Assembly (NCBI RefSeq): GCF_946221635.1
Contig: NZ_CAMIHB010000006.1
Coordinates: forward strand, 1 to 64,000
DNA length: 64,000 nucleotides
Origin: an uncultured Rhodoferax sp.
GTDB lineage: Bacteria > Pseudomonadota > Gammaproteobacteria > Burkholderiales > Burkholderiaceae_C
Direction: 5' to 3'
Positions 51,920-60,067 of the stretch are shown here, piece by piece. The notes under the pieces are model-generated. The model worked only from the letters and a program-made list of their open reading frames with translations. It did no database searches and was not told where the DNA came from. How positions within the stretch are numbered: position 1 is the stretch's first letter; each line of letters starts with the position of its first letter. A program made the translations under genes and the position numbers.

Positions 51920-52474
51920 TCAATGGCCCAGCGGTGCGGGCTGGGTCAGGGGGGCGCGACGGCGGGGGATGTGCTGCTCGTCCAGCAGGTGTTCCATGCG
52001 ACTGAACACTTCCAGACGGGAAAAAGGCTTCTTCATGAAGTCGTCTGCGCCAATGGCACTGCCGAAGAATTGCTCGGTGGCTTGCTCGTTGCCGCTGATC
52101 ATGATGACCGGGATGTCCTTGGTCAGCGGATTGCGGCGCAACACCCGCAGTGCCGAGAAGCCGTTCATCTTGGGCAGCACAATGTCCAGGAAGATCAGGT
52201 CCGGGCGGTCCGCCAGGATCATTTCCAGACCGTCTTCGGCACTGGCGGCCACCCGCACGTTCAGGCCTATGGACTGCAGGATCTTGCGCAGTGCGGCGCA
52301 GACGGTGGCGGAGTCGTCGATGACGACGATGCGCATGTCGCCTCGCGCGTTCAGGCGCGGGCGCAGCCGACGCTCGGGCAGGTGGCCCGTGGGGTCGACG
52401 ATGGGCAGCGGCGCGGCGGGGGCCGCTTCGGGCGTGGCTGCGAAAAGACCACGGAATTTGCTCAAAAGATCCAC
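51920..52474 (-). CDS. Single-domain response regulator
   Basis: A protein of about 184 residues. A ~45-residue N-terminal extension (DLLSKFRGLF, then Ala/Pro-rich) precedes one receiver domain with the acidic pair VIDDS, the phospho-acceptor Asp in LIFLDIVLPKMNG, the Thr/Ser-type switch in VIMISGN, and the Lys in FMKKPFSR. No output domain follows, as in PilG/PilH- or CheY-like proteins, so it probably acts by protein contact; its kinase is not in the window. The start is uncertain: GTG 52474 (GGAG 8 bases upstream) is chosen, with TTG 52495 and ATG 52336 as alternatives. Confidence 0.75.
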   Translation of the reverse strand: MDLLSKFRGLFAATPEAAPAAPLPIVDPTGHLPERRLRPRLNARGDMRIVVIDDSATVCAALRKILQSIGLNVRVAASAEDGLEMILADRPDLIFLDIVLPKMNGFSALRVLRRNPLTKDIPVIMISGNEQATEQFFGSAIGADDFMKKPFSRLEVFSRMEHLLDEQHIPRRRAPLTQPAPLGH

Positions 52475-52633
52475 CAACTGCGCTCCCGGATACAAAGACC
52501 TGCAGACTGTTCCCCGAATTGTCCGCTTTTTGTCATTGGGGGAGCGGACCGGCGAGACCGTCCGGCCAGTTAAAATCGCCGCTCACCCATCCAGCCCCTC
52601 GGGCGACGCTTCATTCTTTCCTAGGCCACCACC

Positions 52634-55600
52634 GTGACCCTGCACCTGACCTCTTTCGAAGGCGGCAACGCCCTGAGCAACTTCCGTGTTCAACAGCTTT
52701 TGCCGCAATTGCAGGGCATCCACGACAAGATTTCGGGCATTTCGGCCCGATTTGTCCATCTGGTGGCGACCGAATCCGCACTGGAGCCACCGCTGGCCGA
52801 CAAACTGGCGGCCCTGCTGACCTACGGCGACCCCTACGCCGGCCCCGCGGACGGCCCGACCATCGTGGTCAGCCCGCGTTTTGGCACCGTGAGCCCCTGG
52901 GCCTCCAAGGCCACCGACATTGCCCACAACTGCGGCTTTGCCGTCAAGCGCATCGAACGCCTGGTGGAGTACCGCCTGACGCTCAAGAGCAGCCTGCTGT
53001 CCAAGGGCGCGCTGAGCGCCGAAGAGCTGCAGAAGATCGCTGCGCTGCTGCACGACCGCATGACCGAAAGCGCCATGCTGGACCGCAGCCAGGCGCAGGA
53101 GCTGTTCAACGCCCTGCAGCCCGCGCCCATGGACCATGTGGACGTGCTGGGCGGCGGCAAGGATGCGCTGGTCAAGGCCAATACCCAGTTCGGCCTGGCG
53201 CTGGCTGCCGATGAAATCGACTACCTGGTCAACGCCTTCACCACGCTGGGCCGCAACCCCACCGACGTGGAGCTGATGATGTTCGCCCAGGCCAACAGCG
53301 AGCACTGCCGCCACAAGATCTTCAACGCCCAGTTCACCATCGACGGCGTGGCGCAGGACAAGAGCATGTTCGGCATGATCCGCAACACGCACCAGTTGCA
53401 CCCCCAGTACATGCTGGTGGCCTATTCGGACAATGCTTCGGTGATGGAAGGCGTGCAGGTCGAACGCTTTGTGGCCAAATCAGCCTCTGGCCCTCGTGAA
53501 ATATGCGCGGCAAGCTATGAAAAGCATAGCGAAACCAACCACATCCTGATGAAGGTGGAGACCCACAACCACCCCACAGCCATCTCTCCCTTCCCCGGTG
53601 CCTCCACCGGCGCGGGTGGCGAGATCCGCGACGAGGGCGCAACCGGCCGCGGCTCCAAGCCCAAGGCCGGCCTGACCGGTTTTACCGTGTCCAAGCTCTG
53701 GGGCAGCACCATGGGCAAGCCCGAGCACATCGCCAGCCCGCTGCAGATCATGGTCGAAGGCCCGCTGGGCGGCGCGGCCTTCAACAACGAGTTCGGCCGG
53801 CCCAACCTGCTGGGCTACTTCCGTGAGTACGAGCAGACCGTGACCAGCGATGTGGACACCGTAGCGCGCGGCTACCACAAGCCCATCATGATCGCCGGCG
53901 GCCTGGGTGTCATCGACGCGGGCCAGACCCACAAGATCGAGTTTCCCGTGGGCTCTTTGCTGATCCAGTTGGGCGGCCCCGGCATGCGCATCGGCATGGG
54001 CGGCAGTGCGGCCAGCTCCATGGCCACGGGTGCGAACGCCGCCGAGCTGGACTTTGATTCCGTGCAGCGCGGCAACCCCGAGATCGAACGCCGTGCGCAA
54101 GAGGTCATCAACCAGTGCTGGGTGCAGGGCGACCAGAACCCCATCCTCGCCATCCACGACGTGGGCGCGGGCGGGCTGTCCAACGCCTTCCCCGAGCTGA
54201 CCAATGACGCCGGCCGTGGCGCGCGCTTCGACCTGCGCGCTGTGAAGCTGGAAGAGTCCGGCATGGCGCCCAAGGAAATCTGGTGCAACGAGAGCCAGGA
54301 ACGCTATGTGCTGGCCATTGCGCCCGAATCGCTGGACCAGTTCAAGGCCTTGTGCGAGCGCGAGCGCTGCCCGTTTGCGGTGATCGGTGTGGCCACCGAA
54401 GAGCGGCAGCTGCAACTGGTTGATACATCCGTTGGCGGCACTAGCTCCGTTCGGGCTGAGCCCGTCGAAGCCCTCGCGAGCCCTTCGACAAGCTCAGGGC
54501 GAACGGAAGTGGATGGTATGCCGGTGAACATGCCCATGAACGTGCTGCTGGGCAAGCCGCCCAAGATGCACCGCGATGTGAAGACCGTCGCCCGCACCTT
54601 CAAACCGCTGGACCTGACCGGCGTGGACATCCAGAAGGCCGTCATCGACGTGCTGGCGCACCCCACCGTCGCCTCCAAGCGCTTTCTCATCACCATTGGC
54701 GACCGCACCGTGGGTGGCTTGACGCACCGCGACCAGATGGTCGGCCCCTGGCAGGTGCCGGTGGCGGACTGCGCCGTCACACTGGCCGACTTCAAAGGTT
54801 TTGCGGGTGAAGCCATGTCCATGGGCGAGCGCACGCCGCTGGCTGCATTGGATGCGCCAGCCTCCGGCCGCATGGCTGTGGCGGAGGCCATCACCAACCT
54901 GCTGGCCGCGCCCATCGAGCTGCCGCGCGTGAAGCTGTCCGCCAACTGGATGGCTGCCTGCGGCGAAGCGGGTGAAGATGCGGCGCTGTACGCCACCGTC
55001 AAGGCCGTGGGCATGGAGCTGTGCCCGGCGCTGGGCATTTCCATCCCCGTGGGCAAGGACAGCTTGTCCATGCGCACGCAGTGGAAGGACGAGGGCCAAG
55101 ACAAGAAGGTGACATCCCCCGTGTCCCTGATCGTGAGCGGTTTTGCCACGCTGCAGGACGTGCGCGGAACGCTGACGCCGCAACTCAACGCCACCGACGA
55201 CACCACGCTGGTGTTGATCGACTTGGGCAAGGGCCAGCACCGCATGGCTGCCAGCATCCTGGCGCAGACGCTGGACCAGGTGGGCGACAAGGTGCCCGAC
55301 CTGGACGACGCGAAAGACCTGATCAACCTGGTGAATGCCGTGAACGCCTTGCGCGCCAAGGGCCAAGTGCTGGCCTACCACGACCGTGGCGACGGCGGCC
55401 TGCTGGCGACTGTGGCCGAAATGGCCTTTGCCGGCCGCGTGGGCGTGGCGCTGAATGTGGACATGCTGGTCACCGAGGGCGACGGCATTTCCGACAGCCG
55501 CATGGATGTGGGCGACAGCAAGAACTGGGCAGGGCAGGTGGGCGCACGCCGCCAGGAGCTCACGCTCAAGGCCCTGTTCAACGAAGAACTGGGCGTGGTG

Positions 55601-56740
55601 CTGCAGGTGCGCACCGCCGACCGTGCCGAAGTCATGGCCACCCTGCGTGCGCATGGCCTGTCCACCATCAGCCATGTGATCGGCAAGACCCGCCCAGCCA
55701 CCGACGCGGTGGACGCCGGCAAGGGCGAGCTGCAGATCTGGCGCGACGCCAAGAGCATCTTCAGCGCCAAACTGGCCGACCTGCACCAGGTGTGGGACGC
55801 CGTGAGCTGGAAGATTGCCCAGCAGCGCGACAACCCCGCCTGCGCCGATGCGGAACACGCCGCGGCTGGCGCCGATACCGACCCTGGTTTGCACGTTTAT
55901 TTGCCAAATACGGCCCTAGCCCTCGTGGAATCTGCGCAAGCAGCTAGCAAATCTGTAGCACATGAGATCCTGAAGAACCGCCCCAAGGTGGCGGTGCTGC
56001 GCGAGCAGGGCGTCAACTCCCATGTGGAAATGGCCTATGCGTTTACCGAGGCCGGTTTCGAAGCCTTTGACGTGCACATGACCGACCTGCAGACCGGCCG
56101 CGCCAAGCTGGCCGACTTCCAGGGCGTGGTGGCCTGCGGTGGGTTCAGCTACGGCGACACACTGGGCGCCGGCATTGGCTGGGCACGCAGCATCACCTTC
56201 AACGACGGCCTCTCGGAGCAGTTCAAGACCTTCTTTGCCCGCCAGGACACCTTTGGCCTGGGCGTGTGCAACGGCTGCCAGATGTTTGCCGAGCTGGCCG
56301 ACATCATCCCCGGCGCGCAGGACTGGCCCCGCTTCACCACCAACCAGAGCGAACGCTTTGAGGCCCGCCTGTCGATGGTGGAAGTGCTGGAATCCCCGTC
56401 GCTGTTCTTCAAAGACCTGGCCGGCATGCGCCTGCCCATTGCCGTGGCCCACGGCGAGGGTTATGCCAACTTCAAGTACCGCGGCAATGCTGATAAAGCC
56501 ATCGCCGCCATGCGCTATGTGGACAACAGCGGCGCGCCTACCGAGGCCTACCCCTACAACCCCAACGGCAGCCCCGGCGGCCTGACGGCGGTGACCACGG
56601 CCGACGGCCGCTTCACGGCCATGATGCCGCACCCCGAGCGCGTGTTCCGCAACGTGCAGATGAGCTGGACCAGCCTGGACAAGAGCACGTTCAGCCCGTG
56701 GATGCAACTCTGGCGCAACGCGCGCAAGTGGGTGGGCTAA
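52634..56740 (+). CDS. purL: Phosphoribosylformylglycinamidine synthase
   Basis: A 1368-residue single-chain FGAM synthase of purine synthesis; E. coli PurL has 1295. The synthetase part has FAQANSEHCRHKIFNAQ, VETHNHPTAISPFPGASTG and HDVGAGGLSNAFPEL. The C-terminal glutaminase (about 1115-1368) has the nucleophile in LGVCNGCQM and FTAMMPHPERVF. Much of the excess length is repeat-coded: dispersed repeats near residues 281-299 and 1092-1110 and a palindromic repeat at 605-625, all in frame. The start is GTG 52634. Confidence 0.98.
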   Translation: MTLHLTSFEGGNALSNFRVQQLLPQLQGIHDKISGISARFVHLVATESALEPPLADKLAALLTYGDPYAGPADGPTIVVSPRFGTVSPWASKATDIAHNCGFAVKRIERLVEYRLTLKSSLLSKGALSAEELQKIAALLHDRMTESAMLDRSQAQELFNALQPAPMDHVDVLGGGKDALVKANTQFGLALAADEIDYLVNAFTTLGRNPTDVELMMFAQANSEHCRHKIFNAQFTIDGVAQDKSMFGMIRNTHQLHPQYMLVAYSDNASVMEGVQVERFVAKSASGPREICAASYEKHSETNHILMKVETHNHPTAISPFPGASTGAGGEIRDEGATGRGSKPKAGLTGFTVSKLWGSTMGKPEHIASPLQIMVEGPLGGAAFNNEFGRPNLLGYFREYEQTVTSDVDTVARGYHKPIMIAGGLGVIDAGQTHKIEFPVGSLLIQLGGPGMRIGMGGSAASSMATGANAAELDFDSVQRGNPEIERRAQEVINQCWVQGDQNPILAIHDVGAGGLSNAFPELTNDAGRGARFDLRAVKLEESGMAPKEIWCNESQERYVLAIAPESLDQFKALCERERCPFAVIGVATEERQLQLVDTSVGGTSSVRAEPVEALASPSTSSGRTEVDGMPVNMPMNVLLGKPPKMHRDVKTVARTFKPLDLTGVDIQKAVIDVLAHPTVASKRFLITIGDRTVGGLTHRDQMVGPWQVPVADCAVTLADFKGFAGEAMSMGERTPLAALDAPASGRMAVAEAITNLLAAPIELPRVKLSANWMAACGEAGEDAALYATVKAVGMELCPALGISIPVGKDSLSMRTQWKDEGQDKKVTSPVSLIVSGFATLQDVRGTLTPQLNATDDTTLVLIDLGKGQHRMAASILAQTLDQVGDKVPDLDDAKDLINLVNAVNALRAKGQVLAYHDRGDGGLLATVAEMAFAGRVGVALNVDMLVTEGDGISDSRMDVGDSKNWAGQVGARRQELTLKALFNEELGVVLQVRTADRAEVMATLRAHGLSTISHVIGKTRPATDAVDAGKGELQIWRDAKSIFSAKLADLHQVWDAVSWKIAQQRDNPACADAEHAAAGADTDPGLHVYLPNTALALVESAQAASKSVAHEILKNRPKVAVLREQGVNSHVEMAYAFTEAGFEAFDVHMTDLQTGRAKLADFQGVVACGGFSYGDTLGAGIGWARSITFNDGLSEQFKTFFARQDTFGLGVCNGCQMFAELADIIPGAQDWPRFTTNQSERFEARLSMVEVLESPSLFFKDLAGMRLPIAVAHGEGYANFKYRGNADKAIAAMRYVDNSGAPTEAYPYNPNGSPGGLTAVTTADGRFTAMMPHPERVFRNVQMSWTSLDKSTFSPWMQLWRNARKWVG
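53476..53530 (-). repeat. Dispersed ~50-bp repeat, copy R11, in frame inside purL
   Basis: The reverse strand reads CATAGCTTGCCGCGCATATT then CACGAGGGCCAGAGGC. It codes about AKSASGPREICAASYEK between conserved blocks. Confidence 0.8.
54446..54507. repeat. 62-bp palindromic repeat in frame inside purL
   Basis: An imperfect inverted repeat: the left arm starts CCGTTCGGGCTGAGCCCGTC and the right arm ends GACAAGCTCAGGGCGAACGG, around TCGCGAG. It codes SVRAEPVEALASPSTSSGRT, a peptide I recall as a typical product of this palindromic repeat family in beta- and gammaproteobacteria. It is distinct from the R-family repeats. Confidence 0.88.
55907..55962 (-). repeat. Dispersed ~50-bp repeat, copy R12, in frame inside purL
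   Basis: The reverse strand reads CTAGCTGCTTGCGCAGATT then CACGAGGGCTAGGGCC. It codes about NTALALVESAQAASKSVAHE, in the linker just before the glutaminase domain. Confidence 0.85.
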
Positions 56741-56741
56741 G

Positions 56742-56762
56742 CCGGTAGCTGCGGGCGCATCA
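56742..56762 (+). repeat. Truncated repeat core (tentative)
   Basis: GTAGCTGCGGGCGCATCA resembles the start of the dispersed repeat; the right half is missing. It lies between purL and the chemoreceptor stop. Confidence 0.3.
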
Positions 56763-58754
56763 CTGCGCCTGCACTGCGCCGTCGCGTACCACCCATTGGG
56801 CGTTCCAGTGTTTGGACCACTGCTCTGCCAGGCGGGTGAAGCTGCCATCGCGCTTCATGGCGTCCAGCGCCTCCTGCCAGCTGCGCACCACGGACGGGTC
56901 GGTGCGCTTGGACATGCCGATGTAGAGGCGGTTGACGAAGAGTTCGTAGACCGGTTCGAAGTCGGCCGGATTCAGCCCCGCATCGCGCGCGGTGATGGGC
57001 AAGTCCATGTCCGTCATCACCAGCGCGCTGACCTTGCCATCCAGCAGCTTTTTGAACGCAGTGGCCCAGTCGGGTGAGTAGTCCAGGTTGTGGAAGTCCT
57101 TGCCTTTGAGGAATTCTTCCTTGGAGTCACCCTTGAGCACGGCAATGCTGGGCAGCTTGCGGGCCTCGTACAGGCTCTTGACACTGATGCCGCTGCCTTT
57201 TTTCACAAACAGCACGGCGTTGCTGTGCACCAGCGGGCCGACCCAGGAAAACTGGTTCTCGCGGCTGGGCGTGCGCGCCATGGTGAACAGCACGGCATTG
57301 GGTTCGGTCTGCAGCGCCGTATAGCTGCGCTCCCAAGAGGTGATGCGGACCTCGGCTTGGTGCCCGGTGCGGGCCAGGATCTCGCGCACCACATCGGGGG
57401 AAAAGCCTTTCACATCGGCACCACTGGCATCGTTCTTGTTGGCGGCATCGGTGTAGTTCAGCGGAGGCTCATGTGCGGTGCCCACGATGAGCTGCACGCT
57501 GTGGGTCAACTGTGCGCTGGAGGCCTGGGGACCTTGCAGATTGCGCAGGGACGGGGCCGGGCGGGCGACCGGCCTCTGCGTGGCCCGGGCAATGGGCAGT
57601 TCCGGCAGGGCGTTGGCTTGGGGCAGGCCCTCGACGTGGAACGCCGCCGCCGTGTGGCGCAGCCGGTCGGCCCGGGTCTGCAGGGTCTCCGCGTTGGCGC
57701 TGGCCTCGTGCAGCAGGCCGGCGTAGCGTTCGGTCACGGCATCGAGGTAGTCCAGCGAGCCGCTGAGTTGGGCAATGTCGCTCTCCTGCTGCTCGGTGAC
57801 CGCGGCTATCTCCTCCATGATGTGGGTGACCTGCTGCGAGCTGGCGGTGATCTCGTCCATGGAGTTCGCCACCTGGTCGGCCAGCTTGGCCGATTGCGCA
57901 ATCTTTTCCACCGAGCCGGTGATGAGGGTCTTGATCTCCTTGGCCGCACTGGCGGAGCGCTGGGCCAGCGTGCGCACCTCGGAGGCCACGACGGCGAAGC
58001 CCTTGCCCTGTTCGCCTGCGCGGGCAGCTTCCACCGCTGCGTTGAGCGCCAGGATGTTGGTCTGGAAGGCGATGCCGTCGATGACGCCGATGATCTCGCC
58101 GATCTTGCCCGAGGACTCGCTCAAGGTGTCCATGGTGCTGGTCATCTGGCTCACCACTTGATTGCCCTTGACCGCGATGTCGGAGGCGTAGCGCACGCTT
58201 TTCTGGGCGTCCGTGGTCTTGCTGCGGGCCTGCTTGACCGTGTCGAGCAGGCTGCCAATGCTGGTGGTGCTCTGGCGCAGCAGCTCGGTTTGCTGGGCCA
58301 TATTCGCCGACAGGTCCAGGTTGTTGGCCGAGAAGGTGACGGATTCCGTGGCCACGGCATCGGCCTCGTGCCGGAGGTGGCGCAGCTTGTCGGCCCATGT
58401 GGCGCGCAGGGACTGGATGCGCGACAAGGTGCTGGACTCGGTGGCCGGCCCTGCCGGGGCCGCTGCGGCGAGGTCGCCGCGCCCCAGCAAGGCCAGCTGC
58501 GCGTGCAGGGTGGCGGGGGCCGCGCCGAGTTGCTGGGTGACAGATCGGTGCAGGCGGTACAAGGCGGCGACCACCAGGGTGGCGGCGGCGAGCAGCAGCC
58601 ACATCAGCCGCTCCCATGCGGCGTCCACATGGGCCGGCGGCGCCTGTAGGCCGCTGTGCAAGCTCCAGGTGCACAGGGCCAGCACCACAAAGCTGCCCGC
58701 ACAGGCGAGGCCCCAGAGGAAGAAGTGAGAACCAAGGGAGGCGGGTCGTTTCAT
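56760..58754 (-). CDS. Methyl-accepting chemotaxis protein fused to SBP_bac_3-like domain
   Basis: A 664-residue chemoreceptor of unusual build. Two membrane helices (about 9-32 and 49-68) flank only a short periplasmic loop. A cytoplasmic signalling domain (about 110-375) contains the conserved hairpin (EIIGVIDGIAFQTNILALNAAVEAARAGEQGKGFAVVASEVRTLAQRS, 220-267). After a Pro-rich linker, residues about 418-655 match a family-3 solute-binding domain (GTAHEPPLNYTD, VKGFSPDVVREIL, VLFTMARTPSRENQFSWVGPLVHSNAVLFVKKGS, ALVMTDMDLPITARD). By topology this domain is cytoplasmic, so it may sense an internal ligand. One uninterrupted frame; ATG at 58754 behind GGA. Confidence 0.85.
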   Translation of the reverse strand: MKRPASLGSHFFLWGLACAGSFVVLALCTWSLHSGLQAPPAHVDAAWERLMWLLLAAATLVVAALYRLHRSVTQQLGAAPATLHAQLALLGRGDLAAAAPAGPATESSTLSRIQSLRATWADKLRHLRHEADAVATESVTFSANNLDLSANMAQQTELLRQSTTSIGSLLDTVKQARSKTTDAQKSVRYASDIAVKGNQVVSQMTSTMDTLSESSGKIGEIIGVIDGIAFQTNILALNAAVEAARAGEQGKGFAVVASEVRTLAQRSASAAKEIKTLITGSVEKIAQSAKLADQVANSMDEITASSQQVTHIMEEIAAVTEQQESDIAQLSGSLDYLDAVTERYAGLLHEASANAETLQTRADRLRHTAAAFHVEGLPQANALPELPIARATQRPVARPAPSLRNLQGPQASSAQLTHSVQLIVGTAHEPPLNYTDAANKNDASGADVKGFSPDVVREILARTGHQAEVRITSWERSYTALQTEPNAVLFTMARTPSRENQFSWVGPLVHSNAVLFVKKGSGISVKSLYEARKLPSIAVLKGDSKEEFLKGKDFHNLDYSPDWATAFKKLLDGKVSALVMTDMDLPITARDAGLNPADFEPVYELFVNRLYIGMSKRTDPSVVRSWQEALDAMKRDGSFTRLAEQWSKHWNAQWVVRDGAVQAQ

Positions 58755-58982
58755 GCAGAGTCCATCGACAGGAGTGAGCCTGGCACACCCTTAGCAAGCT
58801 TGATGCCCGCTTGTATGGCCGGGCGCCATGTACCACCTGGCGCGCGAATAGCACATTCCGCATGGCTTGGCTTGATGCTCTGGAATGGGGGGCGCTGGCT
58901 CGGTGAATTCGGGGCACAGCCCTTGCAATCGGCCGCAGGCACCCAAAATGCGCCACCTTAGCAATCAATTTTCGGATTTCCC
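58755..58982. promoter_or_regulatory. Divergent intergenic region, no clear promoter
   Basis: 228 bases between the chemoreceptor and the nitroreductase gene, which are divergent. I searched for sigma-28-type boxes before the chemoreceptor and saw none. There is an AT-rich patch just before the nitroreductase ATG (CAATCAATTTTCGG). Confidence 0.3.
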
Positions 58983-59624
58983 ATGTCCTCTGACCTGATC
59001 AACAAACTGCAATGGCGCTATGCCACCAAGAAGTTCAACCCCGCCAAGTCCGTGCCCCAGGACAAGGTGGATCGCATTCTGGAAGCTGTGCGCCTGACTG
59101 CCACCTCCAGTGGTCTGCAGCCCTATGAGGTGATCGTCGTCACCAACAAGGACGTGCGCGAGCAGATCAAGCCCATCGCCTGGAACCAGGGCCAGATCAC
59201 CGATGCCTCCCATCTGCTGGTGTTCGCGGCCTGGGACAACTACACCGCAGAGCGCATCAACATGATGTTCGACCTGGTGAATGAACAACGCGGCTTCAAG
59301 AACGAAGGCTGGGAAAACTACCGCCAGATGCTGCTGGGCATGTACCCCCAGCGCGATGCCGAAGTGAACTACCAACACGCTGCCCGCCAGGCCTACATCG
59401 GACTGGGCACCGCGCTGATCGCCGCCGCCGAAGAGCAGGTGGACGCCACGCCGATGGAAGGTTTTGATCCCAATGCGCTGGACGAGATCCTGAAGCTGCG
59501 CGAGCGCGGCCTGCGCAGCGTCGCCATCCTGCCCATCGGCTACCGTGCCGACGAAGGCGACTGGCTGGTGAACCTGAAGAAAGTGCGCCGCCCGCGCGAG
59601 CAGTTCATCTCCGAAGTGGCCTGA
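58983..59624 (+). CDS. Nitroreductase-family NAD(P)H oxidoreductase
   Basis: A 213-residue FMN flavoprotein of the NfsB type: the FMN-binding start LQWRYATKKFNPAKSV, then ATSSGLQPYEVIVV and RQAYIGLGTALIAAAEEQVDATPMEGFDP, and the C-terminal RSVAILPIGYRADEGDW. Members reduce nitroaromatics, quinones or enones; the natural substrate is unknown. It is a single-gene unit closed by a strong terminator. Confidence 0.9.
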   Translation: MSSDLINKLQWRYATKKFNPAKSVPQDKVDRILEAVRLTATSSGLQPYEVIVVTNKDVREQIKPIAWNQGQITDASHLLVFAAWDNYTAERINMMFDLVNEQRGFKNEGWENYRQMLLGMYPQRDAEVNYQHAARQAYIGLGTALIAAAEEQVDATPMEGFDPNALDEILKLRERGLRSVAILPIGYRADEGDWLVNLKKVRRPREQFISEVA

Positions 59625-59645
59625 CCCCTTCGATGGTTGAACCTG

Positions 59646-59676
59646 AAAAAGGGCTGGTTTTGACCAGCCCTTTTTT
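59646..59676. terminator. Rho-independent terminator
   Basis: An 8-pair stem GGGCTGGT / ACCAGCCC (59651-59658, 59663-59670) with a TTTG loop, followed by T6 and preceded by A5. Confidence 0.92.
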
Positions 59677-59837
59677 ATGTCTGGGATCTAGGGGCATTTC
59701 CCGAATGCTACAAACGCTGCGAGTCTGGCGTTGCAAAGCGCTGCTTGTTGAACGGTACCGCGCAAGCAAAAACTGCACTTTTGATTCGGAGTGAATGCCA
59801 TGGTCCTTTTTTGTAACCCTTCTTGGGCTGAACGCAC

Positions 59838-60059
59838 GTGATCAAGTTGCGCCGCCTGTTCCAGCCCCGCAAGCCCGCGTTCTGGCTCATGCTGGTGCTC
59901 AACGGTCTGTCCACAGCCCTGATGTGGATCGTCCAGAACTACCGGTTGACGCCGCTGGCCAGCGTAGTGATCGCCCTGTTTGCGTTGGGCAATGCGTGGA
60001 TGGGTCTGCGTCTGGCGTGGCGTCTGCTGTCCACGCCAGACGAGCCTCCTGCTGGCTGA
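59838..60059 (+). CDS. Small two-helix membrane protein
   Basis: A 73-residue protein starting at GTG. A basic N-terminus (MIKLRRLFQPRKP) and two hydrophobic helices (FWLMLVLNGLSTALMWIV, about 15-32; LASVVIALFALGNAWMGLRLAW, about 40-61) with a short Pro-rich tail give a positive-inside hairpin. The function is unknown. It converges on the amidohydrolase-like gene 9 bases away. Coding status rests on codon usage and the hydrophobic pattern. Confidence 0.65.
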   Translation: MIKLRRLFQPRKPAFWLMLVLNGLSTALMWIVQNYRLTPLASVVIALFALGNAWMGLRLAWRLLSTPDEPPAG

Positions 60060-60067
60060 GCCGCTGA

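Noticed and set aside
49058..52637. Long plus-strand frames opposite glnD, map and the response regulator
   Set aside because: All three minus-strand genes have family motifs, and the antisense frames do not.
59690..59780. Another copy of the dispersed repeat
   Set aside because: GCTACAAACGCTGCGAG resembles fragments of it, but no core plus G-rich end could be aligned.
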